Shown piece by piece: positions 1 to 9,380 of a DNA stretch of 64,000 nt. Origin of the DNA: Candidatus Woesearchaeota archaeon CG10_big_fil_rev_8_21_14_0_10_44_13 (GTDB lineage Archaea > Nanobdellota > Nanobdellia > Woesearchaeales > UBA12501); assembly GCA_002762985.1 (NCBI GenBank), contig PCXZ01000016.1, positions 1 to 64,000 on the forward strand, given 5' to 3'. The position numbers and the translations under genes are program-made. The notes beneath the pieces are model-generated. The model was given only the letters and a program-made list of their open reading frames with translations. It did not search any database and was not told the origin of the DNA. Position 1 is the first letter of the stretch. Every line of letters begins with the position of its first letter.

Positions 1-62
1 CCGAGATACGGCAAGACCGAGCGTAGCGAGGGCTTGACGAGGAGGGAGGCGGAAGGGGATTA
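1..62. repeat. Tail of a possible GC-rich structured element
   Basis: The window opens in GC-rich non-coding sequence. Bases 12-36 form a hairpin (CAAG..CTTG arms with GA-GCGTAGC-GA at the tip). The 14-mer GGCGGAAGGGGATT near 48-62 recurs at about 57998-58011 in the GC-rich island before the MGMT gene, so this may be the end of a second copy of that element. Most of it lies outside the window. Confidence 0.35.
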
Positions 63-84
63 TAAGGGGTCGCAACCCCTTATT
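63..84. terminator. Inverted repeat at the 3' end of the first gene
   Basis: AAGGGGT-CGC-AACCCCTT is a perfect stem with a 3-nt loop that overlaps the stop codon of the minus-strand gene ending at 80. It is a plausible 3' end signal for that gene. This is inference from structure only. Confidence 0.35.
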
Positions 85-403
85 TCATAGGGTGCAGTTT
101 GGTATTGAATCCTTCTTGCCCGTGTTTATCAAGGAGTTTTCGGTCATTAACGCGGTATATCAGCTTTTTTCCTTTTCTCTCGACTCTTTTCTCCCGAGGA
201 ACTTCTTCCTCGCTCACTTCTATCCTTAGGGGGTAAAGCTCCAGAACGCCGTCCAGGACATTATTCTCATAAATCTTTTTCAGGCCTTTCCCAGTTTTGG
301 TCATTGCTCTGTCTAATGTAGAAACAACCCCCTCCAACAAAACAGAAGGGTTGTGCGTTTCCCACTTTATCGGCTGGAAAAGAAACTCTTTCAGGCTGCT
401 CAT
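80..403 (-). CDS. Unknown 107-aa protein
   Basis: I do not recognise this protein. It is charged, has no signal peptide or membrane segment, and opens MSSLKEFLFQPIKWE. The ORF track starts at an upstream TTG, but the ATG at 403 is preceded by GGAG at a good distance (GGAGAGAAC-ATG), so I use it. The gene is transcribed away from the rRNA operon, whose leader region it borders. Real coding is likely but not certain. Confidence 0.55.
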   Translation of the reverse strand: MSSLKEFLFQPIKWETHNPSVLLEGVVSTLDRAMTKTGKGLKKIYENNVLDGVLELYPLRIEVSEEEVPREKRVERKGKKLIYRVNDRKLLDKHGQEGFNTKLHPMK

Positions 404-424
404 GTTCTCTCCATCTAGACCCAA

Positions 425-882
425 GATGAAGGGGGTTTATAAATCTTACGTTAATTTACTACTATCAAGTTATACTATTTTTAGAGGGGGGACAATCAAA
501 AACTTAAACTTCTTCCCCTTCGCTTTCATACAAGATTTAATTTATGCCCCCAAAAACCCTCCAAAATCCGATACCTTTAAATACCACCTCCAAATTTCTA
601 TATATTACTAATATATAAGACATATTAGCAGATATTCTGTGTATCGAAGCTGAAAAAGGCCGGAACATAGGCCTGGAAAAGCTTATCTCCTCCATAAACC
701 TTTTTAGGGGTCTAAATCCTCTATCTAGAGTTATGTTTTCATGCTTGATTCGAAATCAAGTATGCTGAGTTAGCAGAACCAAAAATTCTTTTACTAAGTT
801 AGTTAATAGTCTTACGACCTAAATAAAAATAGGATCGATTGATGATCAATCATTGATTGGCTGAATAAGCCGGTCAATACAA
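425..882 (+). other. rRNA operon leader and divergent promoter region
   Basis: No gene is supported here; the 104-aa plus-strand ORF at 297-611 overlaps the first gene and looks like chance. The AT-rich region contains the likely rRNA promoter (TATA at 576) and a leader of about 270 nt. Leader hairpins are visible, for example CTTGATT-CGA-AATCAAG near 745. Such a leader normally contributes the 5' half of the 16S processing stem. Confidence 0.5.
576..583 (+). promoter_or_regulatory. Probable rRNA operon TATA box
   Basis: TTTAAATA preceded by a purine/A-rich stretch resembles an archaeal BRE/TATA. Transcription would start near 605, leaving a long rRNA leader. Placement is by pattern only. 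Confidence 0.4.
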
Positions 883-2466
<1,584 letters not shown>

Positions 2467-2629
2467 TAAACTTTAATGGTTTTGTCAGGCCTTCGGGTCT
2501 GGCGAAATTATTTAAGTTAAAATCAGAAGTTGAAATTCGTGTAGAAGGAAATAAGGTTCTGCTGCTCATTTTTTTTATTTTTATTCCATTTTCATTTTCA
2601 AGGATAAAAAATTCAAAATTCACAAAAAC

Positions 2630-2703
2630 GGGCCTGTAGCTCAGCCCGGTAGAGCATCGCCCTTGCAAGGCGGGGGCCGCGGGTTCAAATCCCGCCGGGT
2701 CCA
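2630..2703 (+). tRNA. tRNA-Ala(TGC)
   Basis: A full cloverleaf: acceptor GGGCCTG/CGGGTCC with the alanine-defining G3:U70 pair, anticodon loop CTTGCAA giving TGC, T-loop TTCAAAT and A73. It lies in the 16S-23S spacer, the classic position of tRNA-Ala in archaeal rRNA operons. No intron; CCA is not encoded. Confidence 0.96.
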
Positions 2704-2934
2704 TCGAGGTCATTGATACGCAATTTTGCCATGCAATATTTCGAGGTGGGATTTGCACGCCAAAAAAAACAGAAGCAAAAAAGAGACAATCAAGAAAAGA
2801 CAAAAACAGAAATCGCAATCAAAAATCAATCACAGATTATAATCACCAATTTTTCCGATTCGTTATGTGACCATAGCGAATCGTTGGGTGAAACATGAAT
2901 TACTGATCTTACGGTTCATGTTGATGAAACCATG

Positions 2935-5839
2935 CATAGGTAAAAAATACGCTATTAGGTGGATGACTTGGCTCTGGTGCCGAAGAAGGGTGTGACAAGC
3001 TGCACAAAGCTTTGGCGAGATGCACGTAATCTTTGAACCAAAGATCCCTTAATGAGACTTCTCGTAAAATCCGAAAGGATGGGGAACGCAGGGAATTGAA
3101 GCGTCTTAGTACCTGCAGGAAAAGAAATCAATCGAGATGCTGTGAGTAAAGGCGATCGAAAACAGCAAAAGGCAAACTGAATCCGTTGCAGTAATGTAAT
3201 GGAGATGTGGTGTGATGGACTGTTTTTTAGGCCTAACCGAAAGATTCGAAGTTTTCTGGAAAGAAACGCCGTAGAGAGTGATAGCCTCGTAGAAGAACGT
3301 CGGTGGCCGTAGCAGTATCCTGAGTACTGCTTATCGGATATTAAGCAGGAATTTGGGAGGCACTAACTTCCAACCTTAAATACAACCAGAGACCGATAGC
3401 AAACGAGTACAGCGATGGAAAGTTGAAAAGAACTCTTGACAGAGATTCAAAAGAGCCTGAAACCTAATAGTTATAGTGTGGCAGTGCTCTACGGAGTTCT
3501 GCCGCGCGTTTTGAATAACGTGCCGGGGAGTGTATTTGAGTGGCGAGGGTAATTCTGCAAAGATGCACCCAAAGCGAAAGCGATAGCTCGCAAGCAATGA
3601 GGAGCAAGGTATGAAAGTGCCTTGAGTCACTTGGATACGACCCGAAGCCAAGCGATCTAACCCTGGGTAAGGTGAAGCGCGGGTAAAACCGCGTGGAGGC
3701 CTGCAGAGGTTCTACGTGCAAGTGTTCTTCTAACCTGGGGCTAGGGGTGAAAAGCCAATCGAGCTTGGTGATAGCTGGTTCCTACCGAAGTTGGCCGCAG
3801 TCAAGTCTTGAATGAGACAGCCACGATTGTAGAGCTACGGATCAGGGGCTTAGGGAGGGAAACCTCTCGGCCCTTTGTCCAACTCCGAATGTTTTGGCGT
3901 CATAGACTTCAAGAAATGGGGATCCGGGGTAACCTTGGATTCCGAGAGGGGAACAACCCAGACTGCAGTTAAGGTCCCAAAATATCAACTAAGTGTGAAA
4001 GGGTGAAAAGTGTCTACAGCCTAAGACAGCGAGGAGGTTGGCTTAGAAGCAGCCATCCTTTAAAAAGTGCGTAACAGCTTACTTGTCAAGGTTGTAGGCC
4101 TTGAAAATGGACGGGGCTAAGTTGATTACCGATACTGTAGACATCCGAAAGGATTGTGGTAGGTAGGCGTTCTGCTAGGGCAGAAGCATTTCCGAGAGGA
4201 AGTGTGGACCTGGCAGAAATGAGAATCCCGGTCAAAGTAAGATCATAGCAGAGTGAGAATCTCTGCCACCGAAAGGGCAAGGGTTCCTTGACAATAAAGG
4301 TTAGTCAAGGGTTAGTTGGTCCTAACTGAACTCCTAACAGGAGGGATGGAAAGGGAAACAGGTTAATATTCCTGTACTGCTTTAGTATGTGCGGCAACGC
4401 AAGTTCAGTTTCCGACATTTTGGGCTAGATCAACATGAAACGTCTTTTATGTTAACCAAGATAAATCTGGGGAGTATCGTAATGATGAGATCCAGATTAA
4501 ACTTGGGAATAGTATTCCTTATGGAGTATTTGATTGATGCCTGGAGTCCATGAAAAGGGAACTGAAAAAAATCTTCAGCATCCATACCCAGAACCAGCAC
4601 AGGTGCCCCTAGGTGAGAAACCTAAGGTGTCAAGGCGATAATCCGATTAAGGGAACTCGGCAAATTGGCCCCGTGCCTTCGGTATAAGGGGTCCCTGCGT
4701 TTGTTAGCTAAGCTAGCGATTGCAGGGTGCAATGACTAAGATGGTCCGACTGTTTAACAAAAACACAACTTTCTGCTAGCCCGTAAGGGTGCGTACAGAA
4801 GGTGACGTCTGCCCAGTGCCAGTACTTCAAACTCCTTTTCAAGGGAGCTAAGAGCTGGTAAACGGCGGGAGTAACTATAACTCTCTTAAGGTAGCGTAAT
4901 ACCTTGCCGTTTGAATGACGGCTTGCATGAATGGCGTAACGAGATTGTCACTGTCCCTAATCGGAAGCCTCTGAAAACTTATTCTGGTGCAAAGGCCAGA
5001 GATATCCAGTGGGAAGCGAAGACCCCGTGAAACTTTACTGTAGCTTGTAGCTGTGATGTAGATCCTGATGTGCAGCGTAGATGGTAGTTGCTAAAGCTTA
5101 GCCGCTAGGTTAAGTGTAGACGACAATGAGACACCATCCTTTGGGATTTACATTGCTCACTTTAGAAATAAAGAACAACTATTGGCGGACAGTTTGGCTG
5201 GGGTGGCACGCCGCTAAAAAGATATCAGCGGCGCCCAATGGTTGGCTCAACCCGGTTGGAAATCGGGTGTTGAGTGCAAGAGCAAAAGCCAGCCTGATTG
5301 GATTGTCAAAACTAAGCAATCCAAAGACGAAAGTCTGGTCTAGCGAACCTTTACATCTCCTTAGTGGGGGGTAGAGATGACTGAAAAGTTACTCCGGGGA
5401 TAACAGAGTTGTCGCGCCCGAGAGCTCCTATCGACGGCGCGGCTTGCTACATCGATGTCGGCTCTTCCTATCCTGGTCGTGCAGAAGCGGCCAAGGGTGA
5501 GGGTGTTCACCTATTAAAAGGGATCGTGAGCTGGGTTCAGAACGCTGTGAGGCAGTTTGTTTGATATCTACTGGATATGTCGATGTCTGAGGGGAAGGAA
5601 CTTCTAGTACGAGAGGAACGAAGTCTCGAGGCCTCTGGTCTAACGGTTGTCCGACAGGGCAGGCCGTGCAGCTACGCCTTTTGGGATAAGTGCTGAAAGC
5701 ATCTAAGCACGAAGCCCTCCTCGAAAAGAGACATCATAGAACCGCCGCAGAAGACGGCGTTGATAGAACTGGTGTGTACGCACGAAGGCAACGACGTGTT
5801 CAGCACGCAGTTACTAATAGTTCATACCTTTACCTATGC
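2935..5839 (+). rRNA. 23S rRNA
   Basis: Conserved 23S landmarks are present throughout, including AACTATAACTCTCTTAAGGTAGCG (read in parts), the domain V core (GGGATAACAG, GTGAGCTGGGTTCAGA) and the sarcin-ricin loop AGTACGAGAGGAAC. The ends are set by a perfect 16-bp terminal stem: ACCATGCATAGGTAAA at 2929-2944 pairs with TTTACCTATGCATGGT at 5829-5844. About 2.9 kb is the usual archaeal size, and I saw no obvious intron. No 5S gene or tRNA-Cys follows. Confidence 0.95.
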
Positions 5840-5844
5840 ATGGT

Positions 5845-5980
5845 TAATCTTTTTTTTCTTAAACCATATATTATGCAATCACAAAAAACACTTGATAGCT
5901 TCAGCTATGGCATTTGTCATGCTGTTATGCGTTTTTAACGAGCGATAGCTTCAGCTATGCGATCATGATCTTGTTAGTTA
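5845..5980 (+). other. Spacer after 23S with duplicated hairpins
   Basis: This starts with a T-rich run that could terminate the rRNA transcript. Two copies of the palindrome GATAGCTTCAGCTATG occur at about 5893 and 5945. No gene is supported; the short ORFs called here overlap the 23S 3' end. Confidence 0.45.
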
Positions 5981-5981
5981 T

Positions 5982-6060
5982 TTCTGAACCCAGCTCACTT
6001 TTTTAGAACACCCTCACCCTTTAACCAGTCATCTCTACCTAACGCCAGAATGCAAGCCGG
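5982..6060 (+). ncRNA. Sequence antisense to several 23S core segments
   Basis: Read on the plus strand, 5982-5998 is the exact reverse complement of 23S positions 5526-5542 (17 nt). 6006-6021 matches 5493-5508 (16 nt) and 6026-6039 matches 5370-5383 (14 nt). About 6043-6060 matches the segment near 4922-4943 with small differences. The order is antiparallel and collinear, so all could pair with 23S at once, looping out the material between. It may be an rRNA-binding RNA or a decayed inverted rRNA fragment. Whether it is transcribed is unknown. Confidence 0.5.
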
Positions 6061-6063
6061 CAA

Positions 6064-6738
6064 CTAATTAGAATTGTGTTTTTTGGCAGGATCCGGCAGG
6101 AAAGCGCATACCCCGAAATAAAGGTCAGACATGGCAAGCCTGAGCATGCTGTTGTATTCAAACGAATCCATGCCTTTGCTGCGCTGCCTTTCCAATATCT
6201 TATATCTCTCTTCAGCGCGGCCTATAAGGCCCGTCAATTCCCCGAAACCATTATCTGCAAGCTGTTTTGTCGCATGCACAAGAAGGTGAAAATCCTCCTT
6301 TTCCTTATTCTCCCTCAGGTCCCTGATGGGGAACTGCATGACATGCTCTGCAAACCTTTTCCACGCAAAAGGCAGATAGTCTTTGCCAAGAGCAGATTCG
6401 TAATGTGTTTTTATGAAAGAATCGTCAGGGAAAAACCGGCCTGTGAGCAGGCATCCATCAAGATAAAGATCTTCTTTAGGGAGTTTTTCCAGATTGTAGG
6501 GTTTATCCTCCACGCTATCTCGCGGTCCGATAAGATGTGGCCTCAAGTCCTCACTGCCAGTTTTTGATTGCAGGAACTCGCTTATCTCACGGGAGAATTG
6601 AGGTGTGCATTGGAGAGTATTTCTCCCTCCTTTGGTAAAAAGCATGAAATCTATGTCTGTGGCAAATTCAGGGGCATAGACAGAACTACCAAGAATAGCT
6701 ATTTTGTTGCCTTCTGCGAAATATCCTTCCAATGCCAA
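6064..6738 (-). CDS. Nucleotidyltransferase-fold protein
   Basis: The first 35 residues hold GSS followed nine residues later by DIDFM, the GS...DxD signature of the polymerase-beta nucleotidyltransferase superfamily (MNT/KNTase type), with the two metal-binding aspartates intact. The remaining 190 residues look helical and charged and give no further hint. At 224 aa it is longer than minimal MNT antitoxins, and no HEPN partner lies beside it. The substrate is unknown. Confidence 0.6.
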   Translation of the reverse strand: MALEGYFAEGNKIAILGSSVYAPEFATDIDFMLFTKGGRNTLQCTPQFSREISEFLQSKTGSEDLRPHLIGPRDSVEDKPYNLEKLPKEDLYLDGCLLTGRFFPDDSFIKTHYESALGKDYLPFAWKRFAEHVMQFPIRDLRENKEKEDFHLLVHATKQLADNGFGELTGLIGRAEERYKILERQRSKGMDSFEYNSMLRLAMSDLYFGVCAFLPDPAKKHNSN

Positions 6739-6788
6739 ATAACACCAGCCACCCCTTTAATTAAAGAAAATATGATCAGTATATAAAC

Positions 6789-6890
6789 CTACTTCTTCGC
6801 CCTTCTCCTCTTCTCCTTCTTCATCCTCTTACGCTGCCATTTCCATCTCATCTGGCCTTTCTTCTTCCATCTTCGTGAGCTTCTTTTCAT
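6789..6890 (-). CDS. rpl41e: Ribosomal protein eL41
   Basis: This 33-codon gene is too short for the ORF track. It encodes a peptide that is about two thirds Lys and Arg with spaced Trp (MKRSSRRWKKKGQMRWKW, ending RRRAKK). This is the composition and length of eL41, the small basic large-subunit protein of archaea and eukaryotes. ATG start and TAG stop are clear. It is the only gene between the nucleotidyltransferase and the zinc-ribbon protein, on the same strand. Confidence 0.8.
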   Translation of the reverse strand: MKRSSRRWKKKGQMRWKWQRKRMKKEKRRRAKK

Positions 6891-6953
6891 AGTATCGTTT
6901 GTTTTTCGGGTTATTTATAAAGTTTGCGGGTTTTTAGGTCATTAAACCACGTT

Positions 6954-7244
6954 CTAACCCCCATATTTTTTGTCAGGGGAATAGGCTTTTGTCTCGTTAT
7001 AACTGCCTTTTTCAGAGGAAGCGTCCTCGACGACATCCTCCTCTGTCATGTCATCTGCATGGTCATCATATTCCGTATCTTCGGCACCATCTGCGTCAGA
7101 TTCCAGCTCACCTTCTTCCTTGGCCACCTGCTCGTCAACAAGCTTCTCGAGCTCTTCATTGAACTCCTTCTGCAGTTCGCAGTCGCAGACCCACTCATCA
7201 TCCTTGAGGTACATCTCCTTCCCGCATTTCTTGCATCGTGGCAT
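6954..7244 (-). CDS. Small zinc-ribbon protein with acidic tail
   Basis: The N-terminus has CKKCG near residue 4 and CDC near residue 20, forming a short Cys4-like zinc knuckle. The remaining ~75 residues are strongly acidic (runs of E and D). No family is recognised. Its position next to eL41 on the same strand hints at a housekeeping role, but this is only context. Confidence 0.6.
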   Translation of the reverse strand: MPRCKKCGKEMYLKDDEWVCDCELQKEFNEELEKLVDEQVAKEEGELESDADGAEDTEYDDHADDMTEEDVVEDASSEKGSYNETKAYSPDKKYGG

Positions 7245-7293
7245 AGGTTCACCGAAATATCATCATAAAAAAATCATAAAAGACCCGGAGCGC

Positions 7294-7815
7294 TCACTTC
7301 GCCAGATAGCTCATCTCTTTCTGGGCTATGTCCTCATTGTTCTTAATGGCATCCCTCAGGATGGCCTTTATCAATGCAGGCCTTACAGGATCCTCAATCC
7401 TCATGTCTATGCTCTCTGTCTTTATCATCTTATAGCCTGCTGGCAGCTCATCATAATCGAATCTCTTCATATCCCCCTGGCTTCCGCCGCCGATGTAGAA
7501 TATGACGACTGGCTTTATCGGATTGCTGCCGAAATTCTTTATCGTGAACGTGGCGAAATCTATCTGCGCAGAATCCTCATTGTTCACAGTATACCTGAAC
7601 TCTATCGCCCCTGGCGAATCAGTCGACAGTATCTTGTAAGTGTCTGCAGGGACCTTGATATCCTGCCTGCTTTCTGCAGGTGTTTTCTCTATCTCTTTTA
7701 TCTCATTCCCCGTTATATCCCCCATCGAAGGCTGCTCAACATCCGCTTTCTTGCAGGCTGTTACCAGCAGCATCGCTGCCAAAAAAAGACATATTATGCT
7801 TAATATTTTTTTCAT
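7294..7815 (-). CDS. Predicted lipoprotein, 173 aa
   Basis: MKKILSIICLFLAAMLLVTACKK is a lipoprotein signal peptide with lipobox LVTAC. The mature part begins with a short polar linker and a globular domain of unknown family. The ORF track extends 42 residues upstream, but that extension runs into tRNA-Glu. The ATG at 7815 has GGAG a few bases before it, so I start there. It is one of several lipoproteins in this window. Confidence 0.8.
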   Translation of the reverse strand: MKKILSIICLFLAAMLLVTACKKADVEQPSMGDITGNEIKEIEKTPAESRQDIKVPADTYKILSTDSPGAIEFRYTVNNEDSAQIDFATFTIKNFGSNPIKPVVIFYIGGGSQGDMKRFDYDELPAGYKMIKTESIDMRIEDPVRPALIKAILRDAIKNNEDIAQKEMSYLAK

Positions 7816-7844
7816 GTTCTCCCCCCTTGAAATTATTATCAGGA

Positions 7845-7919
7845 TGCCCCGGCCGAGATTTGAACTCGGGTCTTCGGCGCGAAAGGCCGAAATGATTGGC
7901 CGGACTACACTACCGGGGC
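7845..7919 (-). tRNA. tRNA-Glu(TTC)
   Basis: On the minus strand the acceptor GCCCCGG pairs with CCGGGGC, the anticodon stem TCGGC/GCCGA closes the loop CTTTCGC (anticodon TTC), the T-loop is TTCAAAT, and the discriminator is A. There is no intron. It sits 30 nt upstream of the lipoprotein gene. Confidence 0.95.
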
Positions 7920-8045
7920 ATATTAGGCCAGATAATACCAAATAAATGCCCCTTTTTAAATATTGCTATCTATATTGCCGTCTTTATATCAGTCAGAAAA
8001 GGGTCATAAAGCTCTATGAAAGCTGTATGGATAAGCAAGAACCAC

Positions 8046-8750
8046 TCATCTCAAGAACTTGATGCTATTGAGGAACTGCACAGCATCTACTACATTTGTA
8101 TCACCGAGCGTAAACTCATCGTCTGGCAGCTCTGCATCCACGCAGAGGGCCTGGCTCTCATTTATCAACCTCAGATCAGACATGGAGAATGCGGAATTCA
8201 TGTACAAATCATCAGAGATCGCCATGTTTTCATCATAAGGAAACATCGCCCATACATTGTACTGCGGGTGATACATGTACATCTTGTCTTCAAGGAAGAT
8301 CACGCTTAAATTATACCCGCCTCTTGTTACCTCCTCTCTCATCAGGTCCCCTCTTTTTTTGAGTGCTATTATCCCCCTGTGCGTCGTAATCGTGCAGATA
8401 TAATCGTTTGAGCTGCTTGAAAGCACTTCATCCTTGGGCACGGGTTTTTCCCCTAAAGCGACCATCTGCTCAACTGTGTCCCTTATGGCCTGGATCTGGG
8501 TGCCGTTTATCGCCTTATCATATTCAAATGATCTTCGCTCAATGCCCCTCTTTTCCCTTATCTTGCCGACTTCTACGAAAGCGATGCCTGAGATTACTGC
8601 AGCCAATATGAGCACAAAAGCTATCACCCCTATCCTTCTCCAGAAGAAATACATTGTGTCTTTTTTTCTGGCAGGGCGGACTGGCAGCGGAACTTTTAGC
8701 TCGCGCTCTCTTGCCGCTTCAACCCTCTTTTTTCCCATCTTTTCTGCCAT
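8046..8750 (-). CDS. Single-pass membrane protein of unknown function
   Basis: The first 35 residues are basic (KKR, RPARKK), followed by one transmembrane helix (about residues 38-60, IGVIAFVLILAAVISGIAFV). About 170 outward-facing residues follow, with no recognised domain. The positive-inside pattern suggests an N-in type II topology. The gene is in a run of minus-strand membrane genes but well separated from them. Confidence 0.65.
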   Translation of the reverse strand: MAEKMGKKRVEAARERELKVPLPVRPARKKDTMYFFWRRIGVIAFVLILAAVISGIAFVEVGKIREKRGIERRSFEYDKAINGTQIQAIRDTVEQMVALGEKPVPKDEVLSSSSNDYICTITTHRGIIALKKRGDLMREEVTRGGYNLSVIFLEDKMYMYHPQYNVWAMFPYDENMAISDDLYMNSAFSMSDLRLINESQALCVDAELPDDEFTLGDTNVVDAVQFLNSIKFLR

Positions 8751-8776
8751 TTAATAAAAAGAAAATAAAGAATAAT

Positions 8777-9142
8777 TTAAATCTTTAGTTTTTCGCCGTA
8801 TTTCCCGATTATAGGTAGCTGTTTCTCTTTACCCTGAAATGCATAGATTATGCCGATAATATCAAAAATCATCGGTACCCAGAACAACAGGCTCAACACC
8901 CATATTATCATCCAGCCGAGCAGGGGGATGAATCTCAACGGGAAGGTGATTATAGTGAACACTATACCATAAGCAACGAAGAAGCAGAACCCGAAAACAA
9001 GGGACACAAGCCCCTGCTGGACATGGAATTTCACAAACTGGTTCTTCTTCATCTTGTCATCGACAAAATACCATATGATGCCTATCAGAAGATAAGCAAG
9101 AATTGCGCAAACTTTTCCCTCTTCAATCCCTTTATCTGCCAT
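8777..9142 (-). CDS. DUF4870/Tic20-like small membrane protein
   Basis: Four hydrophobic segments are arranged as in DUF4870 proteins, with the motif VKFHVQQGLVSLVFG after the first helix (family pattern KFHaxQaL). It ends in a short soluble tail, YAFQGKEKQLPIIGKYGEKL, also typical. Length 121 aa fits the family. The function is unknown. Confidence 0.7.
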   Translation of the reverse strand: MADKGIEEGKVCAILAYLLIGIIWYFVDDKMKKNQFVKFHVQQGLVSLVFGFCFFVAYGIVFTIITFPLRFIPLLGWMIIWVLSLLFWVPMIFDIIGIIYAFQGKEKQLPIIGKYGEKLKI

Positions 9143-9303
9143 ACCCGCACCCCTCTGTATTTTTTAGATTTATTTTTAGATTTATGGATAGTATGCTGAT
9201 TTGGGTTGTTTATATAAAAATATTTCTTTTTTATGGCCTTCTTGCCCTTTTTCTGCCTAAGGGTTTGTCATTGATTTTCCCTATTCCCCACTCATAACAA
9301 ACC

Positions 9304-9311
9304 TTTATAAA
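9304..9311 (+). promoter_or_regulatory. TATA box of ppsA
   Basis: TTTATAAA lies about 75 nt before the ppsA ATG. Transcription would start near 9333, giving a ~45-nt leader that contains the AGAGGTG ribosome-binding site. Confidence 0.5.
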
Positions 9312-9380
9312 TAAACTTCGCCTAAACTGCTCAAATCAGGCTTAATGGTCAATTAAAAGAGTTTTAAAAGAGGTGCATTC

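Noticed and set aside
297-611. 104-aa plus-strand ORF before the rRNA operon
   Set aside because: It overlaps the better-supported minus-strand gene and the rRNA promoter and has no ribosome-binding site.
6064-6738. MNT/HEPN toxin-antitoxin pair
   Set aside because: The nucleotidyltransferase motif is present but no HEPN gene is adjacent and the protein is longer than typical MNT antitoxins.
7816-7941. N-terminal extension of the lipoprotein ORF
   Set aside because: It is translated from the tRNA-Glu gene; the ATG at 7815 has a ribosome-binding site and starts a normal lipoprotein signal.
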